Shown: one piece after another, positions 24,448 to 31,946 of the stretch
Layout of the letters: the number at the start of each line of letters is the position of its first letter
Numbering within the stretch: position 1 is the stretch's first letter
Origin: Prevotella sp.
GTDB taxonomy: Bacteria; Bacteroidota; Bacteroidia; Bacteroidales; Bacteroidaceae
DNA length: 35,062 nucleotides
Assembly (NCBI GenBank): GCA_022769825.1
Contig: JALEJI010000051.1
Coordinates: 1 to 35,062, forward strand
Reading direction: 5' to 3'
Made by a program: the position numbers and the translations under genes
Notes under the pieces: generated by a model
What the model was told of the DNA's origin: nothing
The model's database searches: none
The model's input: the letters and a program-made list of their open reading frames with translations, nothing else

Positions 24448-24909
24448 ATGGCAGAAGCAGCAACACTAAATCAAGCGCAAATGCAAATTCTTGACATGAT
24501 GTCTTTTGTAAAGACACCAGAGGCATTGAAAGATTTAAAACAGGCCATATCAAACTATTTCGCGCAAAGAGCCGATGCCGAGAAAAGCAATATAAAATAC
24601 GCAAACGACATGACCTCTTCGCTCTTGATACATCCTGGCGAGATGATTAAAGAAGAAATCGAGGCTCGCGGAATAACTCAAAAAGAAGTAGCAGAGAAAA
24701 TGGGGGTGTCGTACACGGTTTTCAATGAGATTCTCAATGGCAAGCGTCCTGTGACCACAGAATACGCGCTATTGCTGGAGGCCGTGCTTGGGATAGACGC
24801 AGGAATTTGGCTCCGACTACAAGCTGACTATAACATGCAGGAAGCAAAAGCCGACAAGTCGTTCATGAGCCGATTAGAGCACATCCGACGTTGTGCCGCT
24901 GTGCTTTAG
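24448..24909 (+). CDS. HigA-like antitoxin with an N-terminal part from another antitoxin family
   Basis: The 153-residue protein has two parts. Residues about 60-135 are a HigA-type helix-turn-helix domain (LLIHPGEMIKEEIEARGITQ, then VAEKMGVSYTVFNEILNGKR and the WLRLQADYN ending of the family). Residues 1-45 (LNQAQMQILDMMSFVKTPEA, then LKQAISNYFAQRADAE) look like the start of a different small antitoxin-like family common in Bacteroidota, from memory. HigA proteins usually start near the HPGE motif; an in-frame ATG at 24610 would give that form. No HigB toxin gene lies beside it. The intact promoter and operator-like dyad suggest it is still expressed. Confidence 0.8.
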   Translation: MAEAATLNQAQMQILDMMSFVKTPEALKDLKQAISNYFAQRADAEKSNIKYANDMTSSLLIHPGEMIKEEIEARGITQKEVAEKMGVSYTVFNEILNGKRPVTTEYALLLEAVLGIDAGIWLRLQADYNMQEAKADKSFMSRLEHIRRCAAVL

Positions 24910-24922
24910 CCACTTTATTATC

Positions 24923-25057
24923 ATGGCCAAACATTTATATATAATAGCAGGTTGTAATGGAGCAGGAAAGACCACTGCATCTATGACGATTTTACCAAAG
25001 AGCCTTTTGGTAAAAGAATTTGTTAACGCTGATAAGATTAAGGATTATGTCAAATAA
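24923..25057 (+). pseudogene. Internally deleted zeta-toxin family remnant
   Basis: A 44-codon frame reads MAKHLYIIAGCNGAGKTTAS followed by EFVNADKIKDYVK and a stop. The Walker A GCNGAGKTT and the FVNAD segment are the N-terminal signature of Bacteroidota zeta-toxin/AAA family proteins, which are normally about 190-200 residues. The rest of the kinase domain is missing. The stop overlaps the start of the next small ORF, so an internal deletion that kept both gene ends is likely (inference). Too short to be active. Confidence 0.75.
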
Positions 25058-25226
25058 AGAGGTAGAAGAGTATATTAAAAGATTAGACGAAGGTCTTGCC
25101 TTGGCAGAAAAGGAAATGCTTCAAGACAAAGCCTCTCGTAACGAGTCTATTGTCTATTCAGATAGTCATGGTCATATAAAACGTGCATTAGCCACAGATG
25201 TTATCAATGGAAAATTAGGGATTTAA
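25047..25226 (+). CDS. Small antitoxin-like protein, possibly frameshifted
   Basis: A 59-residue frame beginning ATG at 25047 inside the end of the zeta remnant, starting MSNKEVEEYIKRLDEGLALA. The pattern of a charged helix, then a short IVYSDSHGHIKRA strand segment, resembles the small proteins encoded beside zeta-like toxins in Bacteroidota (from memory). Adding one A to the run at 25211-25214 would extend the frame to the TAG at 25265 with a natural-looking end, NGKIRDLTDATLLGTALSNK. It is AT-rich like the rest of the patch. Whether it is still functional is unclear. Confidence 0.55.
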   Translation: MSNKEVEEYIKRLDEGLALAEKEMLQDKASRNESIVYSDSHGHIKRALATDVINGKLGI

Positions 25227-25284
25227 CAGATGCGACCCTATTAGGAACAGCTTTATCAAATAAATAGATATCACCTGACACCAC

Positions 25285-26583
25285 ATGGAACAACTCTTGC
25301 ACTATTGCTGGAAACACAGGCTATACCCCATCGCCGGGCTCCGCACGACAGGCGGCGACGAGGTGGAGGTGATAGACCCCGGACTGCACAACCAAAACGC
25401 CGGGCCCGACTTCTTCAACGCCAAGGTGAGGATAAACGGACAGCTGTGGGTGGGCAACGTGGAGATACACGACAAGGCAAGCGACTGGTTCGCGCATGGG
25501 CACGACAAGGACGCGCTATATAATAATGTGGTGCTGCACGTGGTGGGAAAGGCCGACGCGCAAGCCGTGACCGAAGACGGCATGAAGCCGCCACAGATGG
25601 AACTGAGCGTGCCGGAACACGTGAGGCAAAACTATGAGGAGCTGCTCAAGACCGACAGCTATCCACCGTGCTACAAGATTATACCCACGCTGAGTAACCT
25701 CATGAAGCACTCGTGGATGAGCGCGCTGGAGACGGAACGGCTGGAACGCAAGACGGATGACATAATAAGCAGGGTCAGGCGATGCCTTGGGTCATGGGAG
25801 GCGGCCTACTTCGTCACCATGGCACGCAACTACGGGTTCGGCATCAACGCCGAGGCCATGGAGCAATGGGCGCTAAGCGTGCCGCTCAACGCCGTGGCGC
25901 ACCACGGCGACAACCTGTTCCAGATAGAGGCCATATTCATGGGGCAAGCCGGACTGCTCGACCCCATGTCGGTGCCGGAAAGACACCGAGAGGCAGCGCT
26001 GGCCGACGATTACCTCTTCAAGCTCCACAACGAGTATAAATACCTGGCTCATAAATACTCGCTCAAGCCCATCGACTTCCACCTGTGGCGATTCCTGAGG
26101 CTGAGACCGCAAAACTTCCCGCATATCAGGATATCGCAACTCGCAAACCTTTACTATCATCGCAAGGCGAGCCTGTCGCTGCTCATCGACTGCAACGACA
26201 CTAAGGCGGCCAAGGAGCTGATGATGACCGAGGTGACGGAATATTGGACGACCCACTTCGCCTTCGGGTGCGAGAGCAAGGCAAGCAGCAAGCACCTGTC
26301 GGAGGCGTCGCTGAACCTGCTGCTCATCAACACCGTGGTGCCAATGCTCTTCGCCTATGGCAGGCACAAGCAGGAAGAAAAAATCACGGACAGGGCTTTC
26401 GACTTCCTCGAACAACTGAAAGCGGAAGACAACCACATAACCCGTACATGGAAAGACGTGGGACTGACGGTTGACAACGCCGGTGACAGCCAAGCTCTCA
26501 TACAACTGAAAAACGAGTATTGCGACCGTCGCGACTGCCTCCGATGCCGATTCGGCTACGAATACTTGAAAGGGGAAAGCTGA
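25285..26583 (+). CDS. DUF2851 family protein
   Basis: A 432-residue cytoplasmic protein matching the DUF2851 family over its full length: N-terminal LLHYCWKHRLYPIAGLRTTG, then GLHNQNAGPDFFNAKVRING and VGNVEIHDKASDWFAHGHDK, and a C-terminal CDRRDCLRCRFGYEYL. The spaced Asp in GPDF and Glu in VEIH recall a PD-(D/E)XK nuclease-like metal site, but that is a tentative reading. Family function is not established. It has no promoter-like motif of its own in the 58 bp after the small ORF. The four-helix-bundle gene follows 51 bp later. Confidence 0.88.
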   Translation: MEQLLHYCWKHRLYPIAGLRTTGGDEVEVIDPGLHNQNAGPDFFNAKVRINGQLWVGNVEIHDKASDWFAHGHDKDALYNNVVLHVVGKADAQAVTEDGMKPPQMELSVPEHVRQNYEELLKTDSYPPCYKIIPTLSNLMKHSWMSALETERLERKTDDIISRVRRCLGSWEAAYFVTMARNYGFGINAEAMEQWALSVPLNAVAHHGDNLFQIEAIFMGQAGLLDPMSVPERHREAALADDYLFKLHNEYKYLAHKYSLKPIDFHLWRFLRLRPQNFPHIRISQLANLYYHRKASLSLLIDCNDTKAAKELMMTEVTEYWTTHFAFGCESKASSKHLSEASLNLLLINTVVPMLFAYGRHKQEEKITDRAFDFLEQLKAEDNHITRTWKDVGLTVDNAGDSQALIQLKNEYCDRRDCLRCRFGYEYLKGES

Positions 26584-26634
26584 CAAGCAGAGGCAAGAGA
26601 CGGAGCGACTGCCAAAGACACATAATCTCAGACC

Positions 26635-27417
26635 ATGGATAAGGATATGCCCAATGTGCTCAAGCAAGGCAACGACTGGCGCAAACTGCACTTTTACCAT
26701 AAGGCAGACGCGATATACCAGCTCACGTTCGTCTTCTGCCATCGCTTCCTGCCCATCAGCGGAGACCGCACGGTGGACCAGATGGTGCAAGCGGCACGCT
26801 CGGGCAAGCAAAACATCGTGGAGGGATCCGAAGACGGCAAGTCGTCAACGGAAATGGAGCTAAAGCTGGTCAACGTGGCGCGGGCAAGCATAAGGGAACT
26901 GCTGGAAGACTACAAGGATTTCCTGCACAACCATAGATACGCGATATGGAAAGACCGTGACCCGCGACGCTACAACAGCGTGCTGGAGTATACGAGAAGA
27001 CACAACGAGCCCAACGACTACCTGCCTTTCGCCGACAAGTGGTCGGCTGAGGAGTTTGCCAACACCTGCCTCACCCTCTGCTATCAACTGGACGCCATGA
27101 TCAACTCTTATCTCAAGAAGCTCCAAAACGACTTCGTGACCGAGGGTGGCATCAAGGAGCGCATGTACGCGGCCCGCACGGGTTACAGGAAGGAGCAAGA
27201 TGCCAAGATGAAAAATCTGGAGGCTGAGAACAACAGGCTCAAGGCTGAGAACGCTCAACTGCTCGCGACCTCCAATGCCTGGAAAGCGAAATACGAGGAC
27301 TTGAAGCAGCGAGCCTTAAAAGCCTATTACGGGCAAAAAGAAGAGATAGAAAGATTAAGAAAAGAGATAAACGATAAAACAAAGATAGATGATGATAGAC
27401 AGGATAGACCTCGATAG
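26635..27417 (+). CDS. Four-helix-bundle suffix-domain protein with C-terminal coiled coil
   Basis: A 260-residue protein. Residues about 15-170 form the four-helix-bundle (S23/IVP-like) domain, with LHFYHKADAIYQLTFVFCHR, ARSGKQNIVEGSEDGKSSTE and ASIRELLEDYKDFLHNHRYA. Residues about 185-250 are a heptad-rich coiled coil (LEAENNRLKAENAQLLA). The last about eight codons (DDDRQDRPR) are written by the beginning of the downstream heptamer array, so the array has overrun the gene's 3' end. Such proteins occur alone or as partners of reverse transcriptases; no reverse transcriptase is present here. Function unknown. Confidence 0.82.
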   Translation: MDKDMPNVLKQGNDWRKLHFYHKADAIYQLTFVFCHRFLPISGDRTVDQMVQAARSGKQNIVEGSEDGKSSTEMELKLVNVARASIRELLEDYKDFLHNHRYAIWKDRDPRRYNSVLEYTRRHNEPNDYLPFADKWSAEEFANTCLTLCYQLDAMINSYLKKLQNDFVTEGGIKERMYAARTGYRKEQDAKMKNLEAENNRLKAENAQLLATSNAWKAKYEDLKQRALKAYYGQKEEIERLRKEINDKTKIDDDRQDRPR

Positions 27418-27522
27418 ATAAGGTAGACCCCGATAGATAAGGTAGACCTCGATAGACAAGGTAGACCCCGATAGACAAGATAGACCCCGATAGACAAGAT
27501 AGACTTGATAGACAGAATAGAT
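27394..27522 (+). repeat. Array of 19-bp repeats built from the GATAGAC heptamer
   Basis: Units begin at 27394, 27413, 27432, 27451, 27470, 27489 and (partial) 27507. The typical unit is GATAGACAAGGTAGACCCC, itself two TAGAC words, so TAGAC or TAGAT recurs every 9-10 bp. The first units lie inside the 3' end of the four-helix-bundle gene. There are no unique spacers, so it is not a CRISPR array. Confidence 0.92.
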
Positions 27523-27530
27523 TATCTAAG

Positions 27531-27600
27531 GTCTATACCGTCTATAAGAGTCTATAAAAGTCTATAAAAGTCTATACCGTCTATAAAAGTCTATAAAAAA
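27531..27600 (-). repeat. Array of 10-bp GTCTATAAAA repeats, inverted relative to the upstream array
   Basis: Seven copies of GTCTATA followed by AAAA, AAGA or CC start at 27531, 27540, 27550, 27560, 27570, 27579 and 27589. The reverse complement, TATAGAC, shares ATAGAC with the first array, so the two arrays can pair in RNA or single-stranded DNA. The A-runs recur near the DNA helical repeat, which favours bending. The array ends 10 bp before the thioesterase start codon. Confidence 0.92.
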
Positions 27601-27610
27601 GAGACACACC

Positions 27611-28039
27611 ATGAAAAAATACTTATTCACCACGCGCATGGAGGTGCGCGACTACGAGTGCGACATCGAAGGCATCGTGAACAATGCCAACTACCTCCAC
27701 TACACAGAGCACACACGCCACCGCTTCATCAACAGCCTTGGCATTAGCTACGCCAAACTGCACGAGGAAAAACACGTGGACCCAGTCGTGGCAAGGATGA
27801 ACCTTAAGTTCAAGGCCCCACTCCACTGCGACGACGTGATGCTGTCGTGCGTCAACGTGCGAAAGGAAGGGCTGCGCTACATCTTCACTCACGACATCTA
27901 CCGTGAGGCCGACAACCAACTGTGCTTCCATGGCGACGTGGAACTCGTGATGCTCATCAATGGCAAGCTCGGCAACAGCGAAGACTACGACAACGCCTTC
28001 CTGCCAGTGATAGAGAAGTTCAATAATGAAAACGCATGA
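27611..28039 (+). CDS. Hotdog-fold acyl-CoA thioesterase (YbgC/FadM-like)
   Basis: A 142-residue single hotdog domain. RDYECDIEGIVNNANYLHYTEHTRH carries the Asp of the 4-hydroxybenzoyl-CoA thioesterase active-site helix and the NN.NYL segment. The fold continues with MNLKFKAPLHCDDVMLSCVN. Such enzymes hydrolyse acyl-CoA thioesters in the cytoplasm as tetramers. Length is normal. The start codon lies 10 bp after the GTCTATA array, so the array probably forms its promoter-proximal or leader region. dprA follows 36 bp later. Confidence 0.9.
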   Translation: MKKYLFTTRMEVRDYECDIEGIVNNANYLHYTEHTRHRFINSLGISYAKLHEEKHVDPVVARMNLKFKAPLHCDDVMLSCVNVRKEGLRYIFTHDIYREADNQLCFHGDVELVMLINGKLGNSEDYDNAFLPVIEKFNNENA

Positions 28040-28051
28040 CACGGGAGCCTC

Positions 28052-28081
28052 ATAAGGACAAGGCTGATAAGGACAATGCTG
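28052..28081 (+). repeat. Tandem 15-bp duplication spanning the dprA start
   Basis: ATAAGGACAAGGCTG (28052-28066) is followed directly by ATAAGGACAATGCTG (28067-28081). The single G-to-T difference makes the second copy hold the dprA ATG at 28076, with AAGGA just upstream. Confidence 0.85.
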
Positions 28082-29206
28082 AATAGAGAAGAACTGGTCA
28101 ACACCGCCATACTCACACGGCTAAGCTACTTCCACCTCAACGCCATGGTGGGACTGTACAGGACGTTAGGCTCCGCCACCGCCATAATGGAGCAGAGGAA
28201 GGATCTTGGCTCCATCTTTCCGGGGCTCCCCAAGCGTGTTCTCGCCGACATCAACGACATGGCGTCGATACGCGACCGCGCGGAAGAGGAATTGGCTTGG
28301 GCCGACGACCACGGCGTGAAGGCCCTGTGCCTCAACGATGACGGCTATCCCGACAGGATGAAAGAAGCCCCAGACGCGCCGCTGATGCTGTTCTACAAAG
28401 GCACGGCCAACCTCAACGCGCGCCACATTATAAACATCGTGGGCACTCGCCACTGCACACGCTATGGTGAAGACCTGATAAGGGCTTTCGTCAGGGACTT
28501 GCACGCCATGGTACCCGACACGATCGTGGTGAGCGGACTGGCTTACGGCGTTGACATTCACGCTCACCGCGAGGCATTGGCCAACGGCATGGACACCGTG
28601 GCGGTGCTCGCCCATGGCCTCGACACGCTATATCCACCAACCCACCGCGACGACGCCAACAGGATGGTGAGCCAAGGCGGACTCATTACCGAATACATGA
28701 CGCGCACCAAACCCGACAAGCTCAACTTCGTGAGGCGGAATCGCATCACGGCTGGGTTGTGCGACGCCACCATACTCGTGGAGAGCGCACGGAAAGGCGG
28801 CGGACTGATAACGACACGCATTGCCAAGGAATACAACCGCGACGTGTTCGCCTTCCCGGGTCCAGTGGGCGCGCCTTACAGCGAGGGTTGCAACAACCTG
28901 ATACGCGGTTGCGGAGCCGGCCTCATCACCTCGGCCGAGGATTTCGTCAAGGACATGGGATGGGAAAACGAGGCAACGCTGGAGAAAGCGAGGAGCAAGG
29001 GGATAGAAAGGTCGTTGTTCCCCGACCTGACTGAGGACGAACAAAAAATCGTCGGCTTGCTCAAACAAGCCAACGACCTGCGACAAGACATGATATCAGT
29101 GAAGACAGGCATCAACGCCGGAAACCTCACGGCACTGCTCTTCCAGCTGGAGATGAAAGGCGTGGTAAAAGCCTATGCCGGCGGAACATATCACTTGATG
29201 GCATGA
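28076..29206 (+). CDS. dprA: DNA-processing protein DprA
   Basis: A 376-residue protein that binds incoming single-stranded DNA in natural transformation and loads RecA. The N-terminal helical (SAM-like) region (about 1-90) is followed by the Rossmann domain (about 100-300) with NIVGTRHCTRYGEDLIR, VVSGLAYGVDIHAHREAL and VESARKGGGLITTRIAKEY, and a C-terminal winged-helix domain (about 310-370). The start is supported by AAGGA five bases upstream. Length is typical of Bacteroidota DprA. Confidence 0.95.
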   Translation: MLNREELVNTAILTRLSYFHLNAMVGLYRTLGSATAIMEQRKDLGSIFPGLPKRVLADINDMASIRDRAEEELAWADDHGVKALCLNDDGYPDRMKEAPDAPLMLFYKGTANLNARHIINIVGTRHCTRYGEDLIRAFVRDLHAMVPDTIVVSGLAYGVDIHAHREALANGMDTVAVLAHGLDTLYPPTHRDDANRMVSQGGLITEYMTRTKPDKLNFVRRNRITAGLCDATILVESARKGGGLITTRIAKEYNRDVFAFPGPVGAPYSEGCNNLIRGCGAGLITSAEDFVKDMGWENEATLEKARSKGIERSLFPDLTEDEQKIVGLLKQANDLRQDMISVKTGINAGNLTALLFQLEMKGVVKAYAGGTYHLMA

Positions 29207-29297
29207 CGACACGCAACCATTGCCATAATTTTCGTATTATTATCGCAAAGAAACGGAAAATATGATACTTGGTTCCCGTATTGGTTCCATTTTTATG

Positions 29298-29305
29298 TAA
29301 CTTTG
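29298..29305 (+). promoter_or_regulatory. Bacteroidota -7 element for the P-type ATPase gene
   Basis: TAACTTTG matches TAnnTTTG, 61 bp upstream of the ATPase ATG. Two TTGGTTCC words, 12 bp apart (29269 and 29281), sit just upstream, but neither is at the ideal -33 spacing. Confidence 0.5.
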
Positions 29306-29366
29306 TATTGTATAATGCGCGCTATCACGGTCGCGCCAAGCATAAACACCCTTTTTATACAAAGAC

Positions 29367-31946
29367 ATGAAAGAAGAAATCAAGTTGGATGGCCTAAGCG
29401 CCGCGGAGGTAATCGCCTCACGCGAGAGACATGGAGAGAATGTGCTTACCCCACCAAAGAAGACTCCTGTTTGGAAGCTATACATCGACAAATACAGCGA
29501 CCCCATAATACAAGTTCTCCTTGTAGCGGCAGCCGTTTCCCTCGGCCTTGCCTTTGTCAACAACGACTTCGTGGAGACCATCGGCATATTGCTCGCCATA
29601 TTCCTCGCCACGACAGTGGGCTTCTACTTCGAGCTCGACGCGGCAAAGAAGTTCAAGGTGCTCACCGCCATGAACGACGACCAACCCGTGAAAGTGAGAC
29701 GCGAGGGCAAGGTGACGGAGATTCCACGCCGCGAGGTCGTGGTGGGCGACATAATAATAGTGGAGCCTGGCGACGAGGTGCCTGCCGACGCACGCCTCAT
29801 CTCCGCCACGAACCTGCAAATAGACGAGTCTACACTCACGGGAGAGACCCTCACGACCAAGAGCCTCGACGCTGACGGCAATCACGACACTACCTACCCA
29901 CCAAACATCATACTGCGCTCAACGATGGTCATGAACGGCCACGGGGAAGCCGTGGTGGAAAAAGTGGGCAACATGACCGAGATAGACAAAGTGGCGCGCA
30001 AGGCCACTGAGATGACAAGCACCAAGACGCCGCTCAACATGCAGCTTGGCAAGCTCGCGAAGCTCATATCAAAAGTTGGCTCGGCAGTATCGGTGTCGGC
30101 ATTCGTGATATTCCTCGTTCACGACATCCTAACCAACGACCTGTGGCACACCACCAACTATCTTGGCATGGCGCAAATCGTGCTCAACTACTTCATGATG
30201 GCGGTGACGCTCATCGTGATGGCCGTGCCCGAAGGCCTTCCCATGGCCGTGAACCTCGCGTTGGCCCTCAACATGCGACGTATGCTCAAGAGCAACAACC
30301 TCGTGCGCAAGCTGCAAGCATCAGAGACCATGGGCGCCGTGACCATAATATGCACCGACAAGACTGGCACGCTCACGCAAAACAAGATGCGCGTGAGCGA
30401 GATATTCTCTTCGTCTGACAGCGACCATGAGAGCAAGCCAAGCCCACTGCTCGACATCGCCATGGCCATCAACTCGACGGCAGAACTCGACGGTGACAAG
30501 GTCATAGGCAACCCAACAGAAGGCGCGTTGCTGCTATGGCTCAAGGACCAAGGCCATGACTACAACACGTTGCGCTCAGAGTGCGCAGTGGTCAACCAGA
30601 TACCATTCTCCACCGAGAGGAAGTTCATGGCTACCGTGGCGACGGTCAACGGCAAGACCATGACTTTCGTAAAAGGCGCGCCTGAGATATTGATGGGCAT
30701 GTGCTATTGCGACACAGCCGACCGCGAGACCTACGAAAGCCAACTGCTACAATATCAGCGGCAAGCCATGCGCACGCTCGCCTTCACCCATGGCGATGGC
30801 GACCTCGCCCAACAACTCTTGTCGGGAAAAGCTCACGGACTGACCATGCAAGGCGTCTGCGCCATTTGCGACCCTGTGCGCGACGACGTGCCAAAGGCTG
30901 TCGGCGAGTGCCGCGAGGCTGGCATCCGCGTGAAAATCGTCACGGGCGACACCACGGCCACGGCGTTGGAGATAGCACGCCAGATAGGCATAGACGAAGG
31001 TGAGGCCATAACCGGACCGGAATGGGCGGCCTTGCCCGACGAGGAGGCTTACAAACGCTGCGAGAACATACGCGTGATGAGCAGGGCACGCCCCGACGAC
31101 AAGCAGCGACTCGTGGAGATGCTGCAAAGACACGGCGAGGTGGTGGCCGTGACGGGCGACGGTACCAACGACGCCCCAGCGCTCAACTACGCCCACGTGG
31201 GCCTGTCGCTCGGCTCCGGCACCTCGGTGGCAAAGCAAGCTTCCGACATAACACTGCTCGACGACTCGTTCAGTTCCATCGCCGCCGCCGTGATGTGGGG
31301 TCGTTCACTCTACAAGAACATCCAGCGCTTCTTGTTCTTCCAGCTCGTGGTCAACGTGTCGGCACTGCTCCTCGTGCTTGGCGGCTCCGTGATAGGCACG
31401 GAGATGCCGCTCACGGTGACACAGATTCTCTGGGTCAACCTCATCATGGACACGTTTGCGGCCCTCGCGCTCGCCTCTCTCCCGCCTTCCCACGAGGTCA
31501 TGCGCGACAAGCCACGCAAGACCTCACAGTTTATCATCACGAAGCCCATGGCACGAGGCATCCTCTCCATAGGTTTCGCTTTCTTCATACTGATGTTCGC
31601 CTTCCTCGTTTGGTGTGAGCGCCACGGAGCCGGAAGCATCATCGACGTGCATGAGCTGACACTGTTCTTCACCACGTTCGTGATGCTCCAGTTATGGAAC
31701 CTCCTCAATGCCAAATGCCTTGGAAGCGTCCACAGCGCCTTCCGCCACTTCTGGCGCGACCGCGGCCTGGTGCTCGTGCTCTTGATGATTTTCGCGGGCC
31801 AATGGATTATCGTCACCTTTGGAGGCAGGATGTTCCGCACGCTCCCGTTGAGCGCGATGGAATGGTTGGCCATAACCGTGTCCACGGGAGTGTTGGTACT
31901 CGGAAGCGGAGAGCTGTACCGAGCCATTAAAAGATGCAATAAATAA
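29367..31946 (+). CDS. Calcium-type P-type (PMCA/SERCA-like) cation ATPase
   Basis: An 859-residue membrane pump. It shows the cation N-terminal segment, actuator-domain loop TLTGET (about 157-161; TGES is the usual form, so Thr replaces Ser), membrane helix 4 with VPEGLPMAVNLAL (about 287-299, a Ca2+-site Glu), phosphorylation motif DKTGTLT with Asp about 331, KGAPEIL in the nucleotide domain, VTGDGTNDAPAL in the hinge, and four or more C-terminal helices. It exports Ca2+ or a similar divalent cation at ATP cost. Length is normal. Its stop codon TAA overlaps the ribF ATG by one base, so the two are co-translated. Confidence 0.95.
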   Translation: MKEEIKLDGLSAAEVIASRERHGENVLTPPKKTPVWKLYIDKYSDPIIQVLLVAAAVSLGLAFVNNDFVETIGILLAIFLATTVGFYFELDAAKKFKVLTAMNDDQPVKVRREGKVTEIPRREVVVGDIIIVEPGDEVPADARLISATNLQIDESTLTGETLTTKSLDADGNHDTTYPPNIILRSTMVMNGHGEAVVEKVGNMTEIDKVARKATEMTSTKTPLNMQLGKLAKLISKVGSAVSVSAFVIFLVHDILTNDLWHTTNYLGMAQIVLNYFMMAVTLIVMAVPEGLPMAVNLALALNMRRMLKSNNLVRKLQASETMGAVTIICTDKTGTLTQNKMRVSEIFSSSDSDHESKPSPLLDIAMAINSTAELDGDKVIGNPTEGALLLWLKDQGHDYNTLRSECAVVNQIPFSTERKFMATVATVNGKTMTFVKGAPEILMGMCYCDTADRETYESQLLQYQRQAMRTLAFTHGDGDLAQQLLSGKAHGLTMQGVCAICDPVRDDVPKAVGECREAGIRVKIVTGDTTATALEIARQIGIDEGEAITGPEWAALPDEEAYKRCENIRVMSRARPDDKQRLVEMLQRHGEVVAVTGDGTNDAPALNYAHVGLSLGSGTSVAKQASDITLLDDSFSSIAAAVMWGRSLYKNIQRFLFFQLVVNVSALLLVLGGSVIGTEMPLTVTQILWVNLIMDTFAALALASLPPSHEVMRDKPRKTSQFIITKPMARGILSIGFAFFILMFAFLVWCERHGAGSIIDVHELTLFFTTFVMLQLWNLLNAKCLGSVHSAFRHFWRDRGLVLVLLMIFAGQWIIVTFGGRMFRTLPLSAMEWLAITVSTGVLVLGSGELYRAIKRCNK

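Noticed and set aside
24278..24469. 63-residue plus-strand ORF across the inverted-repeat element
   Set aside because: It is an open frame through the repeat arm (same frame as in wbqC) but lacks any family likeness and overlaps the antitoxin promoter and start.
25873..26811. 312-residue minus-strand ORF opposite DUF2851
   Set aside because: Antisense to a gene with clear family motifs and spanning into the next gene; no start signal or domain seen.
26635..27417. Diversity-generating retroelement accessory protein (Avd-like)
   Set aside because: The four-helix-bundle fold fits, but there is no reverse transcriptase or template/variable repeat pair in the window.
27394..27600. CRISPR array
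   Set aside because: Repeats are 10-19 bp, directly adjoining, with no unique spacers and no cas genes nearby.
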